64,000 bases of DNA from Mycolicibacterium sp. P9-64 (lineage in GTDB: Bacteria; Actinomycetota; Actinomycetes; Mycobacteriales; Mycobacteriaceae). Both the position numbers and the translations under genes were made by a program. Location of the stretch: positions 105,413 to 169,412 of the forward strand of contig NZ_NPKO01000014.1 of the NCBI RefSeq assembly GCF_008329605.1. The letters run 5' to 3'. The notes beneath the pieces were generated by a model. It saw nothing but the letters and a program-made list of their open reading frames with translations. It did no database searches and was not told where the DNA came from. The stretch's first letter is position 1; each line of letters opens with the position of its first letter. Positions 44,195 through 52,731 of this stretch are shown here, one piece after another.

Positions 44195-45931
44195 TCAGCC
44201 CGCAGAGCTGACGGGCGTGATCGGCAGCCGGCGCAGTGCGGCGGGAGCCTCGGCAGGCACCACCGGGCGCACGGGCGCGACCGGCGCCAGCCTGCGATAC
44301 GACTCCCCTTGTGCCGGACGCTCATCCAGCTCACCGCGGTTTGGCCACAACGACGCTGCCCGTTCCGCCTGAGCCGTGATGGACAGCGACGGGTTCACTC
44401 CGAGGTTCGCCGAAATCGCAGCGCCATCCACGACGTGCAACGTCGGGTAGTTGTACACCCGCTGGTACGGATCGATGACGCCGGTTTCGATGCTGTCACC
44501 GATCGCGGCGCCGCCGAGAAAGTGCGCGGTCAACGGGATGTTGAACAGTTCGCCCCACGTTCCGCCCGCGACGCCGTCGATCTTCTCCGCTATGCGGCGA
44601 GTGACCTCGTTACCCGCCGGGATCCACGTCGGGTTCGGCTCGCCGTGGCCCTGCTTGGACGACATCAACCGCGCACCGAGCGGCCCGCGTTTGGTGAATG
44701 TGGTGATCGAGTTGTCCAGGTGCTGCATCACCAGCGCGATTACGGTGCGCTCGCTCCAGTGCGCAGGATTGATCAGCCGCAACAACAGTCGCGGATTCTT
44801 GCCTGCCTGATCGAAGAACTGCTTCCACCGCGGCACGTCGGTGCCCTGCGGCCCGGTGCCGTCGGTCATCAGGGTCTGCAGCAGGCCCATCGCGTTGGAG
44901 CCCTTGCCGTAGCGCACGGGCTCGACGTGGGTATCCGGGGTCGGATGGATGGACGAGGTGATCGCAACGCCGTGCGTGAGATCGAGTTTCGGATCGACCG
45001 TCATCGTGGCGGCGCCGACGATCGACTCGGAGTTGGTGCGGGTGAGCATGCCGAGACGAGCGGACAGTTTGGCCAACCTCCCGCTGTCGCGCATCTTGAA
45101 CAGCAGCTTCTGGGTGTTGTACGTGCCAGCGGCCAGAATCAGATGCGTTGCGGTGAACGCCTTCTTCTTCCTGCGCACCTTGCCGTTCGTGGCCACTGTG
45201 GTGACCTCCCACAGACCATCGGAGCGCTGGCTGAACTCCGTCACCGTCGTCAGCGGATGCACTTGCGCCCCAGCAGATTCCGCCAGTCCGAGGTAGTTCT
45301 TGAGCAGGGTGTTCTTGGCGCCGTGCCGGCATCCCGTCATGCACTCGCCGCATTCGATGCAACCGGTGCGCGCCGGTCCGGCCCCGCCGAAGAACGGGTC
45401 GGGCACGGTCTTGCCAGGGGTCTTCTCGCCATCGGCACCGAAGAAGACGCCGACGGGCGTCGCGACGAACGTGTCGCCGACGCCCATGTCGTCGGCGACC
45501 TCCTTCATGATCCGGTCCGCGTCGGTGAACGTCGGGTTCTTGACGACCCCGAGCATCCGCTGCGCCTGGTCGTAGTGCGGCGCCAGCTCCGCCTGCCAGT
45601 CAGTGATGTTCTTCCACTGCGGGTCGGCGAAGAACGGCTCCGGCGGCACGTACAGCGTGTTGGCGTAGTTGAGCGATCCCCCGCCGACGCCCGCGCCGGC
45701 CAGGATCATGACGTTGCGCAGGAGGTGGATCCGCTGGATCCCGTACATGCCCAGCTTGGGCATCCACAGGAACTTCCGCAGGTTCCAGGAAGTCTTGGCG
45801 AACTCCTCGTCGGCAAAGCGTCTACCCGCTTCTAGAACGCCGACGCGATAGCCCTTCTCGGTCAGTCGCAGTGCGCTGACACTGCCCCCGAACCCCGAGC
45901 CGATGATCAGAACGTCGTAGTCAGGCTCCAT
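44195..45931 (-). CDS. choD: GMC-type oxidoreductase, cholesterol-oxidase-like (Rv3409c/ChoD orthologue), with ferredoxin-type Cys motif
   Basis: A 578-residue FAD enzyme of the GMC oxidoreductase family, the same length as M. tuberculosis ChoD by memory. FAD-binding VLIIGSGFGGSVSALRLTEK is followed by GAGVGGGSLNYANTLYVPP and the C-terminal GMC block VVDGAAISANLGVNPSLSIT with LTAHFLGGAAIG. Residues 191-201 read CIECGECMTGC (CxxCxxCxxxC), matching a [4Fe-4S] ferredoxin half-motif, unusual for a simple FAD oxidase and suggesting electron transfer other than to O2. Conserved synteny with guaB3-guaB2. Steroid or other lipid alcohol oxidation is a family inference. Confidence 0.9.
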   Translation of the reverse strand: MEPDYDVLIIGSGFGGSVSALRLTEKGYRVGVLEAGRRFADEEFAKTSWNLRKFLWMPKLGMYGIQRIHLLRNVMILAGAGVGGGSLNYANTLYVPPEPFFADPQWKNITDWQAELAPHYDQAQRMLGVVKNPTFTDADRIMKEVADDMGVGDTFVATPVGVFFGADGEKTPGKTVPDPFFGGAGPARTGCIECGECMTGCRHGAKNTLLKNYLGLAESAGAQVHPLTTVTEFSQRSDGLWEVTTVATNGKVRRKKKAFTATHLILAAGTYNTQKLLFKMRDSGRLAKLSARLGMLTRTNSESIVGAATMTVDPKLDLTHGVAITSSIHPTPDTHVEPVRYGKGSNAMGLLQTLMTDGTGPQGTDVPRWKQFFDQAGKNPRLLLRLINPAHWSERTVIALVMQHLDNSITTFTKRGPLGARLMSSKQGHGEPNPTWIPAGNEVTRRIAEKIDGVAGGTWGELFNIPLTAHFLGGAAIGDSIETGVIDPYQRVYNYPTLHVVDGAAISANLGVNPSLSITAQAERAASLWPNRGELDERPAQGESYRRLAPVAPVRPVVPAEAPAALRRLPITPVSSAG

Positions 45932-45990
45932 CGGAGAATTATGAACCTACTGCGAAGTAACTTTCCAGATAGGCGACCCTAACTCCGAGG

Positions 45991-47127
45991 TCAGGAGCCG
46001 ACGGCCAGACCGACCTTCTGGAACTCCTTGAGGTCGCAATACCCCGCCTTGGCCATCGAGCGGCGCAGGCCACCGACCAGGTTCAGGCCGCCGAACGGAT
46101 CGTCGGACGGACCGGTGAGCACCTGCTCCAGCGACGGCCGTTCCCCCGACTCCACCTGTAGCAAAGCGCCACGCGGAAGCGACGGGTGGGCGGCGGCGTT
46201 TGGCCAGAACCACCCGCCACCGGGTGCCTCCTCCGCGGCAGCCAGCGGCGTACCGAGCAGCACGGCGTCGGCGCCGCACGCGATGGCCTTGGCCAACTCA
46301 CCGGAGGTGTGGATGTCGCCGTCGGCGAGGACGTGCACGTAGCGGCCGCCGGTCTCGTCGAGGTACTCCCGCCGAGCCGCGGCGGCGTCGGCGATCGCAG
46401 TGGCCATCGGCACGCTGATACCGAGCACCTCGTCGCTCGTCGTGACACCCCACGTCGACCCGTAGCCGACGATGACGCCTGCCGCGCCGGTGCGCATCAG
46501 GTGCAACGCGGTGCGATGGTCGAGCACGCCACCGGCGACGACCGGGACGTCGAGCTCGGAGATGAAGGTCTTGAGGTTGAGCGGCTCGCCGTCCTGCGCG
46601 ACGCGCTCGGCCGAGATGATGGTGCCCTGGACGATCAGCAGGTCGATGCCCGCCGCGACCAGCGCGGGTGTGAGGGCCTGTGCATTCTGTGGGCTGACGC
46701 GCACGGCCGTGGTGACGCCGGCCTCGCGGATGCGCGCCACCGCGGCGCCCACCAGTTCGGGATCCAGCGGTGCTGCGTGAAGTTGTTGCAGCAGGCGGAT
46801 TGCCGCCGACGACTCCGGTTCCTTGGCCGCGACCTCCACGACCTGTGCGATCTTGGCCTCGACGTCGACGTGCCGACCGATCAGGCCTTCGCCGTTGAGT
46901 ACGCCGAGCCCGCCGAGCCTGCCCAGTTCGATGGCGAACTCCGGCGACACCAGCGCATCGGTCGGGTGCGCGACGACGGGTATGTCGAAGCGGTACGCGT
47001 CGAGCTGCCAGCCCGTCGACACGTCCTGTGACGAGCGCGTACGACGCGACGGAACGATGTTGATGTCGGACAGCTCGTAGGTGCGACGAGCAGTTCGGCC
47101 CATGCCGATTTCCACCAAGTCACGCAT
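45991..47127 (-). CDS. guaB3: IMP dehydrogenase-like protein GuaB3
   Basis: A 378-residue TIM-barrel protein of the IMPDH family without CBS domains, orthologue of Rv3410c. It keeps the phosphate-binding and Asp-rich segments (VPVVAGGVLDHRTALHLMRT, ADGDIHTSGELAKAIACGAD). At the catalytic loop, however, where GuaB2 has GPGSICTT, this protein reads VGYGSTWGVTT and has no cysteine. Either activity is absent or a different chemistry or partner role applies. Located 51 nt after guaB2 and transcribed with it. Confidence 0.93.
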   Translation of the reverse strand: MRDLVEIGMGRTARRTYELSDINIVPSRRTRSSQDVSTGWQLDAYRFDIPVVAHPTDALVSPEFAIELGRLGGLGVLNGEGLIGRHVDVEAKIAQVVEVAAKEPESSAAIRLLQQLHAAPLDPELVGAAVARIREAGVTTAVRVSPQNAQALTPALVAAGIDLLIVQGTIISAERVAQDGEPLNLKTFISELDVPVVAGGVLDHRTALHLMRTGAAGVIVGYGSTWGVTTSDEVLGISVPMATAIADAAAARREYLDETGGRYVHVLADGDIHTSGELAKAIACGADAVLLGTPLAAAEEAPGGGWFWPNAAAHPSLPRGALLQVESGERPSLEQVLTGPSDDPFGGLNLVGGLRRSMAKAGYCDLKEFQKVGLAVGS

Positions 47128-47178
47128 GGTTTGGGGTCCCCCAGGCTCTCTGTCGTCTGCTACTCGCGCACGCGCTCG

Positions 47179-48720
47179 TCAGCGAGCGTAGTAGTTGGGC
47201 GCTTCAGCGGTCATGGTGATGTCGTGCGGGTGGCTTTCCTTCAGCCCTGCCGCAGTGATCTGCACGAACTGCGCCTGCTGAAGTTGTTCGATGGTGGCCG
47301 CGCCGGTGTAGCCCATCGCGGCCCGCAGGCCACCGGTCAGCTGATGGATGACGGTCGACAGCGGGCCGCGGAACGGCACCCGTCCCTCGATGCCCTCTGG
47401 CACCAGCTTGTCCTCGCTCAAGACGTCGTCCTGGAAGTAGCGGTCCTTGGAGTAGGACTTCGCGGCGCCGCGACCCTGCATGGCGCCCAGCGAACCCATG
47501 CCGCGGTAGCTCTTGAACTGCTTGCCGTTGACCAGGATCAGCTCGCCAGGCGCTTCGGCGGTGCCTGCCAGGAGTGACCCGAGCATCGCCGTCGACGCGC
47601 CCGCCGCGAGCGCCTTGGCGATGTCGCCCGAGTACTGCAGGCCACCGTCGGCGATCACGGGGACACCGTGGGGTGCGCACGCGGCGACTGCTTCCAGGAT
47701 GGCGGTGATCTGCGGGGCGCCGACGCCGGCGACCACGCGCGTGGTGCAGATGGAACCGGGACCGACACCGACCTTCACGGCGTCCGCGCCTGCTTCGACG
47801 AGCGCGGCAGCGGCGGCGCGGGTGGCGATGTTGCCGCCGATCACCTGAACGCGGTCGCCGAGCATGCTCTTGGCCCAGTGCACCATGTCGAGCACGCCGC
47901 GGTTGTGGGCGTGCGCGGTGTCGACGATCAGCACGTCGACACCCGCGTCGACCAACGTCATCGCCCGCTCGCGGGCGTCGCCACCAACACCGACCGCGGC
48001 ACCGACCAGCAGCCTGCCGTCGCTGTCCTTGGTGGCCAGCGGGAACTGCTCGGTCTTGACGAAGTCCTTGACGGTGATCAGCCCGGTCAGCTTGCCGTTG
48101 CCGTCGACGATCGGAAGCTTCTCGATCTTGTTGCGCCGCAACAGACCAAGAGCAGCGTCGGCGGTGACGCCCGACTGTGCGGTGATCAGCGGCGCCTTGG
48201 TCATCACCTCCGCGACGGGCTTGCTCATGTCGACTTCGAAGCGCATGTCGCGGTTGGTGATGATGCCAACCAGCAAGCCGTCCGCGTCGACGACGGGAAG
48301 GCCGGAGATCCGGAACCGCGCGCACATCGCGTCGACCTCGGCCAGCGTGTTGTTGGGCGAGCAGGTGACGGGATCGGTGACCATTCCCGCCTCGGACCTC
48401 TTCACGGTCTCGACCTGGCCGGCCTGCTCGGCGACGGGCAGATTTCGGTGCAGCACGCCCATGCCGCCTGCGCGCGCCATGGCGATGGCCATCCTGGACT
48501 CGGTGACGGTGTCCATCGCGGAGCTGACCAGCGGGACCCGCAGCCGGATGCGCTTGGTCAGCTGACTGGACGTGTCGGCGTTCGCAGGCACCACGTCCGA
48601 GGCTGCGGGCAGCAAGAGGACGTCGTCGAAGGTAAGCCCGAGCATCGCGATCTTGGTCGGATCGTCGCCACCGGTCGGCACCGGAACGGTGATGGGAAGG
48701 CTGCTTTCAGCGATCGACAT
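47179..48720 (-). CDS. guaB2: Inosine-5'-monophosphate dehydrogenase GuaB2
   Basis: A 513-residue NAD-dependent enzyme oxidising IMP to XMP, the committed step of GMP synthesis. It is a TIM barrel interrupted by two CBS domains (residues about 110-225: PNNTLAEVDAMCARFRISGL, LLRRNKIEKLPIVDGNGKL). The catalytic Cys325 lies in GPGSICTTR, the flap region is MGSLGAMQGRG and the C-terminal loop is KLVPEGIEGRVPFRG. ATG with GGAGG upstream. Heads the guaB2-guaB3 pair; product feeds GuaA (27384-28952). Confidence 0.97.
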   Translation of the reverse strand: MSIAESSLPITVPVPTGGDDPTKIAMLGLTFDDVLLLPAASDVVPANADTSSQLTKRIRLRVPLVSSAMDTVTESRMAIAMARAGGMGVLHRNLPVAEQAGQVETVKRSEAGMVTDPVTCSPNNTLAEVDAMCARFRISGLPVVDADGLLVGIITNRDMRFEVDMSKPVAEVMTKAPLITAQSGVTADAALGLLRRNKIEKLPIVDGNGKLTGLITVKDFVKTEQFPLATKDSDGRLLVGAAVGVGGDARERAMTLVDAGVDVLIVDTAHAHNRGVLDMVHWAKSMLGDRVQVIGGNIATRAAAAALVEAGADAVKVGVGPGSICTTRVVAGVGAPQITAILEAVAACAPHGVPVIADGGLQYSGDIAKALAAGASTAMLGSLLAGTAEAPGELILVNGKQFKSYRGMGSLGAMQGRGAAKSYSKDRYFQDDVLSEDKLVPEGIEGRVPFRGPLSTVIHQLTGGLRAAMGYTGAATIEQLQQAQFVQITAAGLKESHPHDITMTAEAPNYYAR

Positions 48721-48851
48721 GGGTGGGGCCTCCAGACGGCGCAGATCTAAATGTCCATCTTATCGGGACGGCCGACCGTGTCTGGCCTCACACGGGGTTC
48801 GGGCCCGAGTGTCGCAGTACGGACGGCTGGCGCGATGACGGAGGTGCTGCG

Positions 48852-48857
48852 TAATGT
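48852..48857 (+). promoter_or_regulatory. -10 element of a leaderless promoter
   Basis: TAATGT 6 nt upstream of the GTG at 48864. The spacing matches mycobacterial leaderless genes. No convincing -35 is seen, which is usual for this class. Confidence 0.5.
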
Positions 48858-48863
48858 GGAAGC

Positions 48864-49268
48864 GTGCGCGACCACCTGCCGCCGGGTTTGCCGCCCGACC
48901 CGTTCGCCGACGACCCCTGCGATCCTTCCGCAGCGCTCGACGCGATCGAGCCGGGCCAGCCACTCGACCCGCAGGAACGCGTCGCCGTCGAGGCGGATCT
49001 CGCCGATTTGGCCGTCTATGAAGCATTGTTGGCGCACAAGGGGATTCGCGGCCTGGTGGTCTGCTGCGACGAGTGCCAGCAGGATCACTATCACGACTGG
49101 GACATGTTGCGGGCCAACCTGCTCCAGCTCCTGGTCGACGGCACGGTGCGGCCCCACGAGCCGGCCTACGATCCCGAACCCGACGCATACGTGACCTGGG
49201 ATTACTGCCGCGGATACGCCGACGCCTCACTCAACGAGGCCGCGTCGGAACCCGACGGATATCGCTGA
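48864..49268 (+). CDS. DUF5319 family protein (Rv3412 orthologue)
   Basis: A 134-residue acidic soluble protein conserved in mycobacteria between guaB2 and the sigD locus. It has a short Pro/Asp-rich N-terminus, a helical core (LADLAVYEALLAHKGIRGLV) and the block CCDECQQDHYHDWDMLRANL, a possible metal site. It ends VTWDYCRGYADASLNEA. The GTG start is supported by the -10 at 48852-48857. Function unknown. Confidence 0.88.
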   Translation: MRDHLPPGLPPDPFADDPCDPSAALDAIEPGQPLDPQERVAVEADLADLAVYEALLAHKGIRGLVVCCDECQQDHYHDWDMLRANLLQLLVDGTVRPHEPAYDPEPDAYVTWDYCRGYADASLNEAASEPDGYR

Positions 49269-49282
49269 ACGCGTAATTCGCC

Positions 49283-50545
49283 TTAGTTCTCGCCGTGGCT
49301 CGGCGCCGCGATGGTCGTCGTCACCACTTGTTCTGGCTCCTTCGGCGCTGGCGGCGGCGCCTGAACGGGCTGTTCGACCGGCTTGGGTGCGCTCGCGACG
49401 GGCGGCGCCGCGGGGACCGTCGTCGTCTCCACGATCCGAGGCTGTGAGACGGGCGGTGGCACACTCGCCGGTGCCGGCGCCTGGACTGCAGGCGGCGCAC
49501 TCACCGGAGGCGGCGCCTGGACAGCGGGCGCCGACGATGGCACCGACACCGTCGACGGCGGCAACGAGGTGGGCGGCAGCGCAGAGGGCTGCCGCGTGGT
49601 CGTCGTCGTGGTGGTGGTGGTGGGGGTGGACGACGGTGGCGATGTCGGGGTCGACGTCGCCGGCGGTGCCGAGGTGGCTGTTGACGTCGAAGTCGACGGC
49701 GAACTCGATGGCGGCGTGGTCGTCGGGGTCGTGACGATCAACACGTCCGACGGCGGCAGCGATGTCGAGGTCGTGGTCTCCGTCGTCGAGGTGGCGGAGT
49801 CCGACGGGGAGGTCGACGTCGGTTCCGACGTCGACGTCGATGTAGAGGTCGAAGTGGACGTCGACGTCTCCGTGACGACCGGCACCTGCAGCAGCGTCAG
49901 AGGTGACGACGGCAGCACCGGTTGCGGCTGATCGGGTGGCGGCAGCGTCGCGGCGGGGTCTTGTTCGACCACCTTGTAGGCCAACGCATTCCACTGTTGG
50001 ACCAGCTCCTGCTTGTCCTGCACGCTGTCGACGCTCTGCACCGTGGTGGACAGCGTCTGGAGCCGATCCTGCGCCTGCTGCCAGTTACCCTGCTCGACCA
50101 GCTGCTGCACCTCGGCAAGCTGCTGCGAGGCCAGCATCACCTGATCGCTGCGCTCTGGAGGCGGCGCGCCGAACAGCTGGGTCCGCACGCCGTACAGCGA
50201 ATCGCCGGGGCCTGCGCCGTACACGGCGGCACTAAACCCACCGAGCACCAGGAGCGCAGCGGCGGCCGATCCGACGAGCGTCAGCGACGTTCGGGTGCGC
50301 TTGCGGGAATCCAGGCTCCCGCGCAACGCGATGGCGGCGTCGCGGGGTGTGACGATCGCCGTCGTCGGGGTGTCGCGGATGCCGTCACGCCAGTCCGAAA
50401 GCAGGAACGCCAGCTCCGCCTCACTGGGATCGGTGGCGTACACCGGTTGGCCCGAGGCCAGGGCGTCCAGGAACCGCTCGTCGCGGTTGATCTCGTTGAG
50501 CGACGGGTCTCCCCCGTTGCCCGTCCAGCGTCCGAAGTCAGGCAT
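49283..50545 (-). CDS. rsdA: Anti-sigma-D factor RsdA
   Basis: A 420-residue membrane-bound anti-sigma factor (Rv3413c orthologue). The cytosolic N-terminal sigma-binding region is NEINRDERFLDALASGQP to AELAFLLSDWRDGIR; one transmembrane helix lies at about 87-109 (LTLVGSAAAALLVLGGFSAA). The extracytoplasmic part starts with a short coil (SQQLAEVQQLVEQGNWQQAQ) and continues into roughly 200 residues of Ser/Thr/Pro-only sequence, likely a glycosylated or wall-spanning stalk. The start overlaps the sigD stop by 8 nt. Release of SigD by proteolysis of RsdA is known from M. tuberculosis. Confidence 0.92.
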   Translation of the reverse strand: MPDFGRWTGNGGDPSLNEINRDERFLDALASGQPVYATDPSEAELAFLLSDWRDGIRDTPTTAIVTPRDAAIALRGSLDSRKRTRTSLTLVGSAAAALLVLGGFSAAVYGAGPGDSLYGVRTQLFGAPPPERSDQVMLASQQLAEVQQLVEQGNWQQAQDRLQTLSTTVQSVDSVQDKQELVQQWNALAYKVVEQDPAATLPPPDQPQPVLPSSPLTLLQVPVVTETSTSTSTSTSTSTSEPTSTSPSDSATSTTETTTSTSLPPSDVLIVTTPTTTPPSSSPSTSTSTATSAPPATSTPTSPPSSTPTTTTTTTTTRQPSALPPTSLPPSTVSVPSSAPAVQAPPPVSAPPAVQAPAPASVPPPVSQPRIVETTTVPAAPPVASAPKPVEQPVQAPPPAPKEPEQVVTTTIAAPSHGEN

Positions 50546-51116
50546 GATCGCGCCTCGTCGTCCCGATCTCGGACTTCAACTTCGCCAGCGCACGGTGCTG
50601 GGCGACCCGGACAGCGCCCGGCGTGCTGCCGACTGCCTCGGCCGTCTCTTCGGCACTCATGCCGACGACGACGCGCAGGATGATGATTTCGCGCTGCTTC
50701 TCGGGCAGCGTCGCCAAGAGCCTGTCCATCCGAGCGGCCGACTCCGAGTCGATCGCCAGCTGTTCGGGACCGGCCGCGGATGACGCGCGGTCGGGCAGTG
50801 TGTCGGTCGCGTCGGCGCGGTTTCGTCCGGCGGCGCGGTGAGCGTCGGCAACCTTGTGAGCGGCGATGCCATAGACGAAGGCCAGGAACGGTCGTCCCTG
50901 ATCCTTGTAGCGCGGCAGCGCCGTGATGGCGGCCAAGCACACCTCCTGAGCCACGTCGTCTGCTGAAAGACCACTTCTGTCCGCTGTTCCGATCCTCGCC
51001 CGGACATACCGGACGACGATCGGACGGATGGTCTCCAGCACCGTCCGGAGTGCGTCTCGATCGCCTGCCACCGCCTCAGCAACGACAGCATCGAGACCTT
51101 CTCCCGAACTGGTCAT
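50538..51116 (-). CDS. sigD: ECF-type RNA polymerase sigma factor SigD
   Basis: A 192-residue ECF sigma factor. Region 2 (IRPIVVRYVRARIG, SADDVAQEVCLAAITALPRY, PFLAFVYGIAAHKVADAHRA) and region 4 (LPEKQREIIILRVVVGMSAE, ETAEAVGSTPGAVRVAQHRA) are complete. Start at ATG 51116 with GGAGAG upstream; the longer frame starts with TTG and is not favoured. Co-transcribed with rsdA, with an 8-nt overlap, as in M. tuberculosis Rv3414c-Rv3413c. It directs genes for stationary-phase lipid and wall functions in that species. Confidence 0.95.
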   Translation of the reverse strand: MTSSGEGLDAVVAEAVAGDRDALRTVLETIRPIVVRYVRARIGTADRSGLSADDVAQEVCLAAITALPRYKDQGRPFLAFVYGIAAHKVADAHRAAGRNRADATDTLPDRASSAAGPEQLAIDSESAARMDRLLATLPEKQREIIILRVVVGMSAEETAEAVGSTPGAVRVAQHRALAKLKSEIGTTRRDHA

Positions 51117-51206
51117 CGCGAGTGTTCTCTCCAGTGTTACGGATGAGGCGTACCCCAAAGTGGTGGTGTCAGGTAAAGACTAATGATCGGGGCGGGTAAA
51201 CCCGTG

Positions 51207-51986
51207 TCAGCGGGCCGCCCACACGCCGCCTCTGCGGTGCACCGCAGAGGCGGTTTCGTCCCGGAGCGCGGCGATCCGATCAGGGGTGTGCACGGCGCTG
51301 CCGATGTCGCGGAGAAGGCATGCCAATGCCCAGCTCAGCGGCATTAAACCAAGCAACTGCGTGAGGGCGAGCGCAGCGTCCGCGACGCCACGGGACGCGT
51401 CCTGATCGCCTGCGCTGCACAGCGCCGCGGCCAGCACCACATCCGACTTGACGGCGTGTCGCACGGAGCCCGTCGACGCGGCCTGTTCGACTGCACGTTC
51501 GGCGTGCACCACCGCCGCCGCGCCGTCGCCGGTGAACATCGCCAGCTCGGCGGAAACCCAGCCGAACCGCACCGGCAATCGTCCCTTGGACGCGTCGCCG
51601 AGGACGTCGCCTGCGCGCCGCAGCAGCCGCGCCGACGCGGCGAAGCGGCCGATGCCGAGGGCGTCGGCGGCCAGCCCGATCAACGCGTCGGCGCGCGCAT
51701 CGACGTCGGCCCCCGCCAGCGCCAGCGCGCGCCCGTCCCACTGCCGCGCGTCGACGTGCCTGCCGAGCTGTCGGAGGAACGACGCCCTCGTGCTCAGCGC
51801 CAACGACGCGACCGACCCCACGCCGACGGCGCGGCCGATGCGATCGAGGTCGGCGAAGCCGCTGGCGTATCGACCCTGTCCGCCGGCGGCCACGGCGCGC
51901 AGCCAGGTCTGTGACGGCGTCGTCGACTCGGGCAGCGGCCAGCGACCGGGATCGTCGCCGAACGCGGCGCGAGCAAGCTCATCCAT
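51207..51986 (-). CDS. Conserved TPR-like helical protein (Rv3415c orthologue)
   Basis: A 259-residue soluble protein made almost entirely of Ala-rich antiparallel helices (DARADALIGLAADALGIGRF, LPVRFGWVSAELAMFTGDGA, VKSDVVLAAALCSAGDQDAS). This resembles degenerate tetratricopeptide repeats. It is conserved in position between sigD and whiB3. No catalytic motif. ATG at 51986. A weak hairpin (51193-51204) lies just past its stop. Function unknown; a scaffold or sigma-related role is only a guess from position. Confidence 0.85.
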   Translation of the reverse strand: MDELARAAFGDDPGRWPLPESTTPSQTWLRAVAAGGQGRYASGFADLDRIGRAVGVGSVASLALSTRASFLRQLGRHVDARQWDGRALALAGADVDARADALIGLAADALGIGRFAASARLLRRAGDVLGDASKGRLPVRFGWVSAELAMFTGDGAAAVVHAERAVEQAASTGSVRHAVKSDVVLAAALCSAGDQDASRGVADAALALTQLLGLMPLSWALACLLRDIGSAVHTPDRIAALRDETASAVHRRGGVWAAR

Positions 51987-52429
51987 CGGTTCGGGACGCT
52001 ATCAATACGGCGAGATGATGCGCCAATAAAACCCGGTACCGCGGGGCCCAGGTAAATAGGTGTTGCGGATTCAACATTGGTTAACAGTTGGTGGTGGGCA
52101 TGTTAATTCGGTATCAACTGAATACTCGCCGGTAGAGACCGTGGGCACCATGCCGTTCGCTGCGAACAGCGGAAACGGGACTCGTGATCATTTGGAAGCC
52201 GTTTTGTGATCGCTCTTCTCGTTGCGGGCGGGTCGCAACGATGAACGTGATGTAAATTCTCGAGCTGCGCTTATGCCCTTGAGCACATGTGCGGGCTATT
52301 GACTGAATTTCGTGAGCCCTTCTACGTTGTGTGCACGAGTAGTCACTGGCGACACCGTGCTCGGATCGGTTCAACGAACCACGCCCTCTCGCGGAACGCG
52401 AAAGGGGTGCGCAGAGAGGGGTTTTCCCA
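51987..52429. promoter_or_regulatory. Long regulatory leader upstream of whiB3
   Basis: 443 nt with no convincing gene, AT-richer than its surroundings. It contains a 13-bp palindrome GTTCGC-T-GCGAAC (52155-52167), a hairpin CGTTGCG-N7-CGCAACG (52220-52240) followed by a -10-like TAAATT (52253-52258), and a GAGAGGGG ribosome-binding site for whiB3. It probably holds the whiB3 promoter(s), the divergent promoter of the 51207-51986 gene and a structured 5' UTR. Confidence 0.55.
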
Positions 52430-52720
52430 ATGCCACAGCCGCAGCAGCTACCCGGACCCAATGCCGATATCTGGGATTGGCAAATGGCCGGCCTTTGCCG
52501 GGGCGTTGACTCCGCGATGTTCTTCCATCCCGACGGAGAGCGTGGCCGGGCCCGCGCACAGCGAGAGATGCGCGCCAAGGAGATGTGCCGGAGTTGCCCG
52601 GTGATCACGCAGTGCCGTACCCACGCCCTCGGCGTCGGTGAGCCGTACGGCATCTGGGGCGGCCTCAGCGAGTCCGAGCGCGAGATGCTCCTCAAGAGAG
52701 GCATTCGCCGTTCCGCCTGA
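52430..52720 (+). CDS. whiB3: Redox-responsive WhiB-family regulator WhiB3
   Basis: A 96-residue WhiB protein. The four cluster-binding cysteines are Cys23 (GLCRGVD), Cys53 and Cys56 (MCRSC) and Cys62 (TQC), followed by the beta-turn EPYGIWGGLSESE and the basic DNA-binding tail LLKRGIRRSA. It holds a [4Fe-4S] cluster and links redox and NO sensing to lipid metabolism; WhiB3 contacts the principal sigma factor. Position matches Rv3416. ATG preceded by GAGAGGGG. Confidence 0.94.
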   Translation: MPQPQQLPGPNADIWDWQMAGLCRGVDSAMFFHPDGERGRARAQREMRAKEMCRSCPVITQCRTHALGVGEPYGIWGGLSESEREMLLKRGIRRSA

Positions 52721-52731
52721 CGAACGTCTGA

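Noticed and set aside
49383..49931. Plus-strand Gly/Val/Asp-rich frame opposite rsdA
   Set aside because: Arises from the complementary strand of the Ser/Thr-rich repeat; looks like a PE_PGRS-style protein but has no PE domain or start signal.
51193..51204. Terminator after the Rv3415c-like gene
   Set aside because: Stem of five pairs with almost no loop and no U-tract; too weak to call.
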